Assembly: GCA_963736685.1 (NCBI GenBank)
Contig: CAVTPZ010000018.1
Span: 278,650 to 342,649 of the forward strand
Length of the DNA stretch: 64,000 nucleotides
From: DASUPK01 sp963736685
GTDB taxonomy: Bacteria; Actinomycetota; Thermoleophilia; Solirubrobacterales; 70-9
Direction of reading: 5' to 3'
Below, piece by piece: positions 45,253 to 53,287 of this stretch (position 1 is the first letter of the stretch; every line of letters begins with the position of its first letter). Made by a program: the position numbers and the translations under genes. Under the pieces are notes generated by a model. It saw nothing but the letters and a program-made list of their open reading frames with translations. It was not told where the DNA came from and did no database searches.

Positions 45253-46397
45253 TGCCCTCGATCACCGACATCGTCGAGGGACGCGGCATCTGCATCTGCG
45301 CCGGCTCGGGCGGCGTCGGCAAGACGACCACCTCGGCCGCGATGGCCGCCGGCCTCGCCGCACGCGGCCAGAGGGTCTGCGTGCTGACCATCGACCCGGC
45401 CAAGCGGCTGGCGGACTCGCTCGGCCTCAAGGAGCTCGAGAACACGCCGAGCAAGGTCGATCCGAAGCTCTTCGAGCAATGCGGGATCGAGATGAAGGGG
45501 GAGCTCTGGGCCATGATGCTCGACCCCAAGGCGACCTTCGACGACCTCGTGCGCAAGCACGCTCCAGACGCCGAGACGCGCGACCGCATCCTCGAGAACC
45601 GCATCTACAAGCAGCTCTCCAACGCGCTGGCGGGCTCGCAGGAGTACATGGCGATGGAGAAGCTGTTCGAGATCCACCAGGAGGGCCGCTACGACTTCCT
45701 CGTGCTCGATACGCCGCCCTCCCGCAACGCCCTCGACTTTCTCGACGCGCCCAAGCGGCTCACCCAGTTCATCGAGGGCCGCGGGATGCAGATGTTCATG
45801 AAGCCGACCGGGTTCGCCACCAAGGTCGTCGGCCGCGGCAGCTCCATGGCGATGAGCGTCCTGAAGCGCGTCACCGGGCTCGACCTGCTGACCGACCTGA
45901 GCGAGTTCTTCCAGGCGTTCAGCGGCATGGTGGACGGGTTCCGGGAGCGGGCCAAGCGGGTGTCGGAGCTCCTCGCCGATCCCGCCACCACCTTCGTCGT
46001 GGTCTGCGGCCCGCAGGGCGAGCCGGTGAACGAGGCCGTCTACTTCCACCGCAAGCTGGTCGAGGCCAAGCTCCCCGTCGGGGGCGTGATCGTCAACAAG
46101 GTCCACTACGAGGCCGACGAGGAGGCCGAGAGCGAGGCCGAGGGCGACCTCCACGGGCTGCTCTCGGACGAGCTCGCCGAGCGCGTCGCGGACAACTTCG
46201 CCGACTACCAGGCGCTCGCCCAGCGCGACGCGAAGAACGTCGAGCATCTTCAGCGCGAGCTCACGCCCAAGGCCGTCATTCGGATCCCGTACCTGGACGA
46301 GGACGTGCACGACCTCGCCGCCCTGCTCAAGATCAATCGCTACCTGTTCGCGACCGAGGAGCAGCGCGAGGCACTGGCGGCTGCCGGAGCGGAGTAG
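45252..46397 (+). CDS. ArsA/GET3-like ATPase, second of a pair
   Basis: The 381-residue protein has P-loop ICAGSGGVGKTTTSAAMAAG, VLTIDPAKRLADSLGL, switch FLVLDTPPSRNALDFLDAP and a hydrophobic, Met-rich central region (GRGMQMFMKPTGFATKV, GSSMAMSVLKRVTG) that could hold a hydrophobic client as in GET3. The first ATPase lacks such a region, so the pair may form an asymmetric dimer. C-terminal TPKAVIRIPYLDEDVHDLA is typical. Translational coupling to the first gene is seen at TGATG. It ends convergent, without a gap, with the unknown 571-residue protein. Confidence 0.9.
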   Translation: MPSITDIVEGRGICICAGSGGVGKTTTSAAMAAGLAARGQRVCVLTIDPAKRLADSLGLKELENTPSKVDPKLFEQCGIEMKGELWAMMLDPKATFDDLVRKHAPDAETRDRILENRIYKQLSNALAGSQEYMAMEKLFEIHQEGRYDFLVLDTPPSRNALDFLDAPKRLTQFIEGRGMQMFMKPTGFATKVVGRGSSMAMSVLKRVTGLDLLTDLSEFFQAFSGMVDGFRERAKRVSELLADPATTFVVVCGPQGEPVNEAVYFHRKLVEAKLPVGGVIVNKVHYEADEEAESEAEGDLHGLLSDELAERVADNFADYQALAQRDAKNVEHLQRELTPKAVIRIPYLDEDVHDLAALLKINRYLFATEEQREALAAAGAE

Positions 46398-48110
46398 CTA
46401 GCCCGAGGTCTTGCGCTCGTAGCGAAGTTCGCCGACCGACCAGTCGGTGGCGTCCGGCACCGGGAAGAGGTAGCGAACGCGATCCTTCGATGGCTCGCGT
46501 TCGGCGTGGTCCTTGCGGCGCGGCCTTGCGAAGGCGGGCCATTCCGGCTCGCCGCCCCCGGCGCTGAACCAATCGGCACGACCCCCGTCGTCGGGGCGGC
46601 TTGGAGCCCGATGGTCGCCTTCGGCGCTCATGATCTCGGGTAGTTCGACGTCGTCGACGACGATCCTTGTCGACTCGGTCTTGGTGGGCCGATCCTCCTC
46701 GCCCCCGCGGACGGACAAATCGTCCATTTGGTTCGTGTCCGACGTAGTGGCCTGAATCGTCGTCGTGTCCTCGTCGGACCCCCGGTGAACGTGGATCTCC
46801 TCGTCGCTGAGGTTGCCGTCGGCGATCGCCGATAGGTCCAGCGCGTCGTCGGGCGTCGGATCGGGAAGGTGCCATTCGGCGGTCTCCCCGATTCCCGGCG
46901 TCTCTACGTGCGTGGCCGAAAGACCCTCGGAGAGCAGGACCTCATCTGCGGCGGCCCTCAGGTCTCCTCCCAGCTCTCCGGTGGCAAGTCCCTTGAGCAG
47001 ACGGCGCAGGAGCTCCTCGAGCTCCGCGATCACGTCCAGCGGCGAGGCGCCCGCCACGGGCCTGTAGCGGCCTCCGCTCATCAGCTTTCGCTCGATCGCC
47101 AGCGCGCGCTCGACGGTGACGCGTCCCTGCTCGCGCTCGTGCGGCTGGCAGGCCAGTGCCGCGACACGTGCGGACATCGTCGTCCGCGCCGCTCCGCCGC
47201 CCTCCAGCAGCCCGCGGAGGGCAAGCAGGTAGTCGCTGAGCGCCTCGATCAGCGAGCCACGCTCGGATCCGAGCTCGAACCGGGAAGCGGCCCAGTCGAG
47301 CGAGGGCAGCCTGGAGCCACGCTCGTTCAGCGTGCGCCCGAAGCTCTCCAGGTCGCCCACCTCGTTGCCGGTCAGCCGGTAGCCGCCCTGGCGCGGCCGA
47401 GTCGCGCCCGTGCCGAACCGCTCCCATCCGCCAGTCCGCTTGGCCCAGCCGTGGGATGCGAGCCCGACGGCGCCGGGCCGGAACAGCCTCATCGTGCGCA
47501 GAGCGCGTCGCAGGTCGTCGGCGACGACCGCCGCCGGCGCAACCACCGCCACGCCACTGCTCAGGCAGGCCAGGAAGCCGGGCTTCCCGCGTCCGCCGGA
47601 CCTGGTCGCGTCCACCGCATCGAGCGGGGCGTCCTCCACCAGGTCGGCGCGCACGATCCGTACCCCATCAAGCTCGATCTCGTCCTTCGGCATGTGGAAG
47701 CCGACGAGCGGGACGATCACCTCTCCGGCGGGAGTCGACTCGTCGGAATCCGAGCGGATCGTCGCCAGCACCGCATCGACGGCGCCCTGCAGCCGGTCGC
47801 CGGCGATGTCGAACTCGGTCTTTCCCTCCCAGAGACCGATCATGAACCCGATCGCGGACTCCTCGCCGGCGATCTCGCGCACCTCGACGAATGCCTCGAG
47901 GCGGCGCAGCTCGGCGAGATGCCGCTCGATGAACTGCCCGGTCAGCGGGGCGTAGGAATACATCGGCAGCGGCCCGTCGTCCGTGGGCTCGAGGTCGAAG
48001 GGCATCTCCGCCCCGCTCGCCAACAGCTCCTCGAACAGATCGGCGGCCTCGACGGCGAGGCGCCTCAGCGCCTCCTCCAGTCTCTCTGTGGTGCTCTCAA
48101 GTGTGGTCAC
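46398..48110 (-). CDS. Large hypothetical protein next to the ArsA pair
   Basis: From GTG 48110 the protein is 570 residues (VTTLESTTERLEEALRRLAV). The first ~370 residues look folded (SAIGFMIGLWEGKTEFDIAG, EVIVPLVGFHMPKDEIELDG, SSGVAVVAPAAVVADDLRRA, SLIEALSDYLLALRGLLEGG). The region ~400-520 is acidic and disordered (SDEDTTTIQATTSDTNQMDD). The end is basic (RYLFPVPDATDWSVGELRYE). I recognise no domain, membrane helix or signal. An earlier ATG at 48167 adds 19 residues of doubtful sequence. It is convergent with the second ArsA gene. Function unknown. Confidence 0.7.
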   Translation of the reverse strand: MTTLESTTERLEEALRRLAVEAADLFEELLASGAEMPFDLEPTDDGPLPMYSYAPLTGQFIERHLAELRRLEAFVEVREIAGEESAIGFMIGLWEGKTEFDIAGDRLQGAVDAVLATIRSDSDESTPAGEVIVPLVGFHMPKDEIELDGVRIVRADLVEDAPLDAVDATRSGGRGKPGFLACLSSGVAVVAPAAVVADDLRRALRTMRLFRPGAVGLASHGWAKRTGGWERFGTGATRPRQGGYRLTGNEVGDLESFGRTLNERGSRLPSLDWAASRFELGSERGSLIEALSDYLLALRGLLEGGGAARTTMSARVAALACQPHEREQGRVTVERALAIERKLMSGGRYRPVAGASPLDVIAELEELLRRLLKGLATGELGGDLRAAADEVLLSEGLSATHVETPGIGETAEWHLPDPTPDDALDLSAIADGNLSDEEIHVHRGSDEDTTTIQATTSDTNQMDDLSVRGGEEDRPTKTESTRIVVDDVELPEIMSAEGDHRAPSRPDDGGRADWFSAGGGEPEWPAFARPRRKDHAEREPSKDRVRYLFPVPDATDWSVGELRYERKTSG

Positions 48111-48175
48111 GCAAGTCGGATTCGCCCGCTGCAGCGGACGTTCCTGCGCGTGACAGCGGAGTTGCAAGCGGTGGT

Positions 48176-48427
48176 CGCGGGACGCACTTCAACAGCGGCG
48201 GTCCCCGGACCCACTTCAACAGCGGCGATGAAGGAGGGCGGCACGCGTCGTGGGGCTCGTCCTCATGGGCCCTCGACCCGTCGTTTGCAGCATTTCGGGT
48301 GCTATAGGCCCGTCAATGCTGCAATCGACGTTTTCGGAGGTTTTGGGTGTCTATAGCGCCCAAAATCTCCGAAACTCGAGGTCTACGGAGGCGGAACCGC
48401 CCTCGGGCCTCCCCCCTTCATTGCCGC
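48176..48427. repeat. Repeat family 2, copy b (two CTATAG hairpins)
   Basis: This ~250-base element fills most of the 343-base gap at 48111-48453. It starts CGCGGGACGCACTTCAACA, with a second partial direct copy ACCCACTTCAACAGCGGCG. The outer arms GCGGCGATGAAGGAGGG and CCCCCCTTCATTGCCGC are inverted repeats. Hairpin 1 (48279-48330) shares its stem TTGCAGCATT/AATGCTGCAA with copy a; hairpin 2 (48332-48374) has an unrelated stem TTTCGGAG/CTCCGAAA. Both carry CTATAG in the loop. Confidence 0.72.
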
Positions 48428-48453
48428 AGTTGACTTTGGTTTCCCGCTGCTAA

Positions 48454-48792
48454 CTAGACCGCTGCGGCGACGTGCTGATGCTCGTCGACCGGGATCCACG
48501 TGCGGCCGTAGCTGCGCATGTCCTCGATCAGGGGGACGAGGGCCTGGCCCTTGTCCGTGAGCTGGTAGGTCACGCGCGGCGGCACCTCGGGATAGGTGCG
48601 GCGCTCGACGATTCCCTGCTCCTCGAGCGCCCTCAGGCGCAGCGAGAGCGTCCTCGGGCTGATCCCCTCAAGGGAGCGCTCGAGCTCACAGAACCGGAGC
48701 GAGGAGTCCGCCAGGTCGCGGATGATGAGGAGAGTCCACTTGCCGGAGATGACCTCAGCCGTCCGGCAGACGGGACATTCGCGGTCGAACAC
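48454..48792 (-). CDS. HxlR-family transcriptional regulator
   Basis: The 112-residue protein has the N-terminal Cys pair (DRECPVCRTAEVISGKW), the winged-helix core (WTLLIIRDLADSSLRFCELE, ISPRTLSLRLRALEEQGIV) and the wing (RRTYPEVPPRVTYQLTDKG). HxlR proteins often sense aldehydes or redox state through the first Cys. The start is a GTG. A dyad at 48811-48835 just upstream is a probable operator for autoregulation. No other obvious target gene is adjacent, since the upstream pilus gene is transcribed in the same direction. Confidence 0.88.
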   Translation of the reverse strand: MFDRECPVCRTAEVISGKWTLLIIRDLADSSLRFCELERSLEGISPRTLSLRLRALEEQGIVERRTYPEVPPRVTYQLTDKGQALVPLIEDMRSYGRTWIPVDEHQHVAAAV

Positions 48793-48810
48793 GCGGCCCA
48801 GGATAGCGCC

Positions 48811-48835
48811 AAAGCTTTACTTTGTGAAGCGCTTT
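48811..48835. promoter_or_regulatory. Candidate HxlR operator
   Basis: AAAGCTTTACTTTGTGAAGCGCTTT contains the dyad GCTTTAC-TTT-GTGAAGC (one mismatch) with flanking AAAGC/GCTTT arms. It is AT-rich against a GC-rich background and lies 18-42 bases ahead of the HxlR start. Confidence 0.4.
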
Positions 48836-48844
48836 GGGGCGAGC

Positions 48845-49645
48845 TCAGGCGGGCGGCTTCGAGCTGGTCACGTGCCTGATCTGAGTGACCTGCACGTGGT
48901 AGGTCTTGCCGTCCGGGGCGTAGTAGAAGTCGGCGCCCGCGCCCGCGCCGAGGCCGAGCAGCTGGCACTCGTCGGCGGTCGGGAAGCAGACTCCGGTGCC
49001 GCCCACGCTGGTCACGTCCTTCGAGACCAGGAAGAGCGCCTGCTTGCCGGAGGAGGCGGTGCCCATGTAGGTCAGGGCCGGCTTGTCTGGACTCGGCAGG
49101 AACTGGAACTGGCTCAGGTTGTGGGCCGCGACCTGCTGGCCGCCGGCCTCTCCGATCGTGACATCGGTCTGGTAGTAGCTGTAGACGGTCTTCGTCTTGC
49201 TGCCGGAGGAGCCGTTCCCACCGTTGTTCCCCCCTCCCCCGCTGCCGCCGGTCGTGCCGTTCTGACCGGAGTAGTCCCCGGGGAAGGCCGTGACCTGATC
49301 GACCGAGCCGCCGGACGTGGTGCTCGATGAGCCCGACTTCGAGCCGGTGTTGGTGAACTGCTGAACAAAGGGGTTCTTGGCGCTGAGGTCGTTGAGCCGC
49401 GACTTGCCATTGCGCAATCCCTGCGGGTGATAGGACACGACCGCGTTCTCGGCCAGCGGTGACGGGGACACCGAGGCGGCCGTGGGGCCGAGGCTGACCG
49501 AGCCGTTCCCGGAAGACCCACGGGAAATCAGGAGCGGGACCGCGACGATCCCGACCGCCAGCATGATCACGACCGGCAGCAGGTTGCGGCTGCGCAGGTC
49601 ATAGAGCAGGTCGCTGAAGAACTTCCGAACCTTCCAGGTACTCAT
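48845..49645 (-). CDS. PilP-like inner-membrane pilus protein
   Basis: The 266-residue protein has a cytoplasmic N-terminus, one membrane helix (LLPVVIMLAVGIVAVPLLIS), a Ser/Gly/Asn-rich linker and a C-terminal beta domain (YYQTDVTIGEAGGQQVAAHN, TYHVQVTQIRHVTS). KNPFVQQF resembles the 'DPF' step of PilP/GspC-type proteins. Its start overlaps the PilO stop by 4 bases, putting it at the end of the pilM-N-O-P-like run. I infer a PilP-like or periplasm-equivalent alignment role; there is no secretin for it to contact in a single-membrane cell. Confidence 0.6.
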   Translation of the reverse strand: MSTWKVRKFFSDLLYDLRSRNLLPVVIMLAVGIVAVPLLISRGSSGNGSVSLGPTAASVSPSPLAENAVVSYHPQGLRNGKSRLNDLSAKNPFVQQFTNTGSKSGSSSTTSGGSVDQVTAFPGDYSGQNGTTGGSGGGGNNGGNGSSGSKTKTVYSYYQTDVTIGEAGGQQVAAHNLSQFQFLPSPDKPALTYMGTASSGKQALFLVSKDVTSVGGTGVCFPTADECQLLGLGAGAGADFYYAPDGKTYHVQVTQIRHVTSSKPPA

Positions 49646-50544
49646 TTCGCCACCACCGCGCTTGCGGGCTGAGCCGTGGCGGCGCCCGTAACGGACGGCG
49701 CCGGGCCGCTCGGAGTTGCCCCGAGCGTCAGACCCTGGGTTTCAGGCGTCGCGTAGGTCGTCACCGCGAAGCTCGCCTTGAGCATCGGCGAGGACCCCGG
49801 CAGGCCACCGCTGATGGTGAACCCATCGACGGTGAACAGACGCCCGTCCGGAGTGACGCGCACGCCGCTTTGGGTCGGCTGCACGAGGTTGTCGACGCCG
49901 CCGATGAAGTTCGAGATGTCGAAGTAGCCGCCGTTGAACTTGAGGGTGTACGGAAGGGTGGGGAGCCCCGCGGGCCCGACGACAGCCCCTATCGGAAGGG
50001 CGGCCGCCGATGACTCGGTCGCCGGGGCGGGCGCGGCGGAGGCCGTGGAGGTCGTGCTCGAAGTGCCGGCAGTGGTGCCGCTCGTCGAGCCGGTCGAGGG
50101 GGTGGTGCCGGTGCTCGGAGTCGTCGCAGTGCCTGCGGGGGCGGCGGTGGAGTTCGAGGCGGCCGAGGCCGTGGGAGTGCTGGCGGAGGAGCTGCCGGCG
50201 CCCGAGGCGGCCGTATCCCCGCCGAGCTCGATCGATCGGAAGTCGACGTTGGTGTCGCCGGCGATCGTGTTCAGCTGTACGAGCATCGAGGCGGTGTCAG
50301 CCTGCTGCGGGACGGCCTTGCCGAGCACGACCAGGCGTCCGTAATAGCGCGGGAACTCCTTTCGAGCCTGCTCGGCGAAGCTCGCCACCTGCTCCTGCTG
50401 CGAGATCGAGGCGTGGAGCTGGCTGATCTGGTCATTGAGCTCGCTCGCCTTCTCGCGCTTGGGAGCGAGAACCATCAGGTAGAAGCCGATGGCCAGCGCG
50501 CCCACCAGCACTCCGAAGACGATCGCCTTGTCGCTCAGCTTCAT
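49642..50544 (-). CDS. pilO: Type IV pilus assembly protein PilO
   Basis: The 300-residue protein has one N-terminal membrane helix (AIVFGVLVGALAIGFYLMVL). A coiled-coil follows (KREKASELNDQISQLHASIS), then a ferredoxin-like fold region FPRYYGRLVVLGKAVPQQAD, TASMLVQLNTIAGD, and a long Ala/Thr/Ser insert. The end LPYTLKFNGGYFDISNFIGG is typical of PilO. It should dimerise with PilN in the membrane and link the pilus motor to the outside. It sits 2 bases after pilN. Confidence 0.82.
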   Translation of the reverse strand: MKLSDKAIVFGVLVGALAIGFYLMVLAPKREKASELNDQISQLHASISQQEQVASFAEQARKEFPRYYGRLVVLGKAVPQQADTASMLVQLNTIAGDTNVDFRSIELGGDTAASGAGSSSASTPTASAASNSTAAPAGTATTPSTGTTPSTGSTSGTTAGTSSTTSTASAAPAPATESSAAALPIGAVVGPAGLPTLPYTLKFNGGYFDISNFIGGVDNLVQPTQSGVRVTPDGRLFTVDGFTISGGLPGSSPMLKASFAVTTYATPETQGLTLGATPSGPAPSVTGAATAQPASAVVAK

Positions 50545-50546
50545 GA

Positions 50547-51329
50547 TCAGCCTCCCGTCGCGGTGCTCGGGGTTGACTGGGAGGCGACCTGAGGTGCGGC
50601 CGTCGTCGCCAGCGAAGAGGGCACCGATGGATCGGCGACAGCTCCGCCGGGGGTCGGAACCGCGTCAAACGCGACGACGATCGCGAACTTCGGGAGGTTG
50701 CCGTTGGTCCGGCACTCGGCGTTGGTCTCCTGACCGGAAGCCGAGGTGACGGAGGCGCCTCCGAGGGAAGTTTGGTCGTCGATCTTTCCCGACGACTGGA
50801 GGCCAACGCGCGTGACACCGTCGATCTCCTCGAGAGCGGCGATGAAGCCGGCGACGGCGTCCTGATTGACCGCGCAGCCGACCAACTCCAGCGCGGGGCC
50901 TGCCACGTCGTCCCTGATCGAAACCTCAGGCGCGTCGGGCAGGCTGACCTGTGGATTGACGGTCCCGGCGAGCTGGACGAGCCAGACGTTGGACGGGATG
51001 ACCCGGGCGAGCTCGTTGATCACCCGCTGCCAGTCGAACCGGCTCTGCGCAAGGCTGGTGATCGTGGTGGAGCGCTGCTGCTGGACCGCGCGGAAGTTTG
51101 CAAACGCCTGCAGGCTCTGCGCCTTCGCCTCCGCCTGCTGCGCCTGCGTCTGCAGCTTGCCGATCTCATCCTGGCGGTCGGAGACCTGCTTGCTGGTGAA
51201 CGCCAGCGCGATCACACCGAGCAGGGCGATTGCCAGCGCGCCGATCAGGACGTAGGAGAACGCCCCGGTGCGCATCGCGGAGCGATCGGAGCCTCGCTCG
51301 TCGGGCGGAATGAGGTTGACGGAGCGCAT
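50547..51329 (-). CDS. pilN: Type IV pilus assembly protein PilN
   Basis: The 260-residue protein begins with the conserved PilM-binding peptide MRSVNLIPPDERG. It has one membrane helix (YVLIGALAIALLGVIALAFT), a coiled coil (QLTQAQQAEAKAQ-type, from VSDRQDEIGKLQTQAQQAEA) and FDWQRVINELARVIPSNVWL, the standard PilN core. PilN ties cytoplasmic PilM to PilO. It is 5 bases after pilM and 2 bases before pilO in one operon. Confidence 0.88.
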   Translation of the reverse strand: MRSVNLIPPDERGSDRSAMRTGAFSYVLIGALAIALLGVIALAFTSKQVSDRQDEIGKLQTQAQQAEAKAQSLQAFANFRAVQQQRSTTITSLAQSRFDWQRVINELARVIPSNVWLVQLAGTVNPQVSLPDAPEVSIRDDVAGPALELVGCAVNQDAVAGFIAALEEIDGVTRVGLQSSGKIDDQTSLGGASVTSASGQETNAECRTNGNLPKFAIVVAFDAVPTPGGAVADPSVPSSLATTAAPQVASQSTPSTATGG

Positions 51330-51334
51330 TCAGC

Positions 51335-52408
51335 TCACTCCCCGAGGGCGAGGCCGTAGGAGATGGTCAGGCGGGCTGCGTCCTCGGGATCGAGGTGGAA
51401 GAGCTCCTTCGGCGTCTCCTGCATGATCTCCAGGCCGAGGTCGCTGCGGATCCGGTCGGCGAGCCCCGGAATCGTGCTGCCGGCGCCGCAGACGACGACG
51501 CGCTCGACGGGGGTGACCCCCTCCTGCGCGCCGTAGAACTCCATGGACATCCGCAGTTCGTCGCTGAGCTTGCCGGCTCCGCGTTCGAGCTCCTCGCGGG
51601 CCGCCGAGCTGCGGTCATCGCTCTCGAACAGGTCGAGCTCCTCCTCGAGCCCGACATCCATGAGCAGCTCACGAGCCTCCTCGAGCGAGATGCCCTCGCG
51701 GCTGGCAACGCGGTCGGCAATCGTCTCGACCCCGAAGGGGCTGACGCGGGTGAAGAGGCAGCCGCTGGCCCGCGCGACGGCGATGTTGGTGACGTCGCCG
51801 AGGTGAGCGTAAAGGGTGGTGGGAACCGGCAACTCGCCGGACTCGCCGGTGCTGGCGCCGGCGCCATTTGCGGGGCCGAGCGCGCGGATCATGCCGAAGG
51901 CGGAGAGGTCGATGCCGACGGGGTTCAGGCCGGCATCCCGCAGCGAGTGCACCAGCGGATGGATCATGTCGCGCCGCGCGGCGACCGCGAGAACGTCGAT
52001 CTGAGCGTTGCCGTCTGCGCTCTCTGCCTGGCCGATGACGCGGTGGTCGAGGACGGCCTGATCAAGGGGCATCGGGATCTCGTCCTGGGCACGGAAGCGG
52101 ACCGCCGCATCGAGCTCGTCCGCGTCCTCGATCCGCGGCAGGCGCAGCGTGCGAACAACGACGCGCTGGTTGGCGATGCCGAGCCGGACGGACTTGGGAA
52201 GCTTGTGGCGAGCGAAGAGATCCGTGAGCGCGCTGCTCAGCGCGGCCGGATCCTGGACGCCGCCCTCGCGGACGACACCCGGCTCAAGCGGCACGATTGC
52301 CGTACGGCCAACGGCACGTTCGCCGCGTCCGACGACTTCGGTCGCAGCGACACTCCCCGACTCGAGGTCGAGGCCGACAAGAGAGGTGTTCTTCTTTACA
52401 GAGGCCAT
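51335..52408 (-). CDS. pilM: Type IV pilus assembly ATPase-fold protein PilM
   Basis: The 357-residue protein has the actin-like PilM fold: NTSLVGLDLESGSVAATEVV, VRFRAQDEIPMPLDQAVLDH, VDLSAFGMIRAL, LYAHLGDVTNIAVARA and VVCGAGSTIPGLADRI. It binds ATP and the PilN N-terminal peptide on the cytoplasmic face. It starts a run pilM-pilN-pilO-PilP-like with tight spacing. The 78-base gap before it contains GCCGATGG preceded by TATGG at 17 bases, a possible promoter, not strong enough to list. Confidence 0.93.
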   Translation of the reverse strand: MASVKKNTSLVGLDLESGSVAATEVVGRGERAVGRTAIVPLEPGVVREGGVQDPAALSSALTDLFARHKLPKSVRLGIANQRVVVRTLRLPRIEDADELDAAVRFRAQDEIPMPLDQAVLDHRVIGQAESADGNAQIDVLAVAARRDMIHPLVHSLRDAGLNPVGIDLSAFGMIRALGPANGAGASTGESGELPVPTTLYAHLGDVTNIAVARASGCLFTRVSPFGVETIADRVASREGISLEEARELLMDVGLEEELDLFESDDRSSAAREELERGAGKLSDELRMSMEFYGAQEGVTPVERVVVCGAGSTIPGLADRIRSDLGLEIMQETPKELFHLDPEDAARLTISYGLALGE

Positions 52409-52486
52409 CGTTGGAGGGTCTTTTCCTCACCATTCCCATCGGCCGCAACAGTCGTTTGCGCCATACCCAAGACTGATGAGAGTTGG

Positions 52487-53245
52487 CTAGCGGACGAAAG
52501 CGTTCAGGTAGGCGTTGACGAGCTGGTCGCCGGCAAGGAGCGCAACGACACCGCCCAGCGCCAGAAACGGCCCAAATGGGACCGCCTGCTTGCGTGCCCC
52601 GGCCCCCTGGTGAGCCATCACGCCGATCCCCACGACGGAACCGGCGATCACCGCGACGGCCAACGCCACTGAGACTGCGCTGCCGAGAAAGAGCCCCATG
52701 ACGAAGGCGAGCTTGACGTCCCCCATCCCCATCCCGCGCGGGTAGGCGAGCGCGATGAGGAAGAGCAGGCCTCCCGCCGCCAGCGCGGCGATCCCGCGCT
52801 CCGGGAGGCTCGAAGGGTCGGTCGCGGCAGCGATCGCGAGGCCCGCCACCGCCCCCGCGATCAGGATCCGGTTCGGGATCAGGCGGCGCTCGAGGTCGGT
52901 CAGCGTGATCGCGGCGAGCATCGCCACGAAGACGAGCCCCAGGGCGAGCGCTCCCGGGTCGTCATGGAAGACGACTGCAGTCGCCGCGAACGCCGCGCCG
53001 AGCGCGAGCTCGACGAGCAGGTACCGCACGGGGATCCTCGCCCCACAGGACCGGCAGCGACCGCGAAGCATGAGCCAGGAGAGCACCGGCACGTTGTCGT
53101 AGGCGGCGATCTGCACCCCGCAGGAGTCGCACACGGAGCGGCCACCCACAAACGACTCCCCGCGCGGCACCCGGTGCGCGATGACGCCGATGAAGCTGCC
53201 GGTCATGATGCCGCCGACGAAGGCCAGTGAGGCGATGGGGAACAT
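52487..53245 (-). CDS. pilD: Prepilin peptidase / N-methyltransferase PilD
   Basis: The 252-residue membrane enzyme has the cytoplasmic zinc knuckle CDSCGVQIAAYDNVPVLSWL and CRSCGARIPVRYLLVE. The two catalytic aspartates lie in AITLTDLERRLIPNRI and RGMGMGDVKLAFVMGL, with about seven membrane helices. It removes the short leader of the pilins and minor pilins encoded alongside and methylates the new N-terminus. ATG 53245 lies only 8 bases after a sigma28-like -10 element, so the transcript may be nearly leaderless. Confidence 0.95.
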   Translation of the reverse strand: MFPIASLAFVGGIMTGSFIGVIAHRVPRGESFVGGRSVCDSCGVQIAAYDNVPVLSWLMLRGRCRSCGARIPVRYLLVELALGAAFAATAVVFHDDPGALALGLVFVAMLAAITLTDLERRLIPNRILIAGAVAGLAIAAATDPSSLPERGIAALAAGGLLFLIALAYPRGMGMGDVKLAFVMGLFLGSAVSVALAVAVIAGSVVGIGVMAHQGAGARKQAVPFGPFLALGGVVALLAGDQLVNAYLNAFVR

Positions 53246-53253
53246 GGTCGTTC

Positions 53254-53281
53254 TCTCGGCTCCTGCGTCCGGCGCCTTTAA
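53254..53281 (-). promoter_or_regulatory. Sigma28-like promoter of pilD
   Basis: On the reverse strand TAAA (53281-53278) is followed after 16 bases by GCCGAGAG (53261-53254). The wider TAAAGGC is shared with the three pilin promoters. FliA/WhiG promoters have TAAA-N15/16-GCCGATAA. It fits exactly in the 42-base gap before pilD. Confidence 0.55.
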
Positions 53282-53287
53282 CGGCGA

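Noticed and set aside
44332..46397. Arsenite pump identity for the ArsA-like pair
   Set aside because: No arsB, arsR or arsD neighbour and no metal-binding Cys triad; the GET3-like targeting or mycobacterial-pair analogy fits better.
35719..48374. CTATAG hairpins considered as rho-independent terminators
   Set aside because: No T tract follows the stems, and the loops are conserved while stems differ, which terminators would not show.
52409..52486. GCCGATGG with TATGG 17 bases upstream of pilM, and a similar arrangement before the PilV-like gene
   Set aside because: The -10-like half fits the sigma28 set, but TAAA is missing and spacing differs; too weak to list as promoters.
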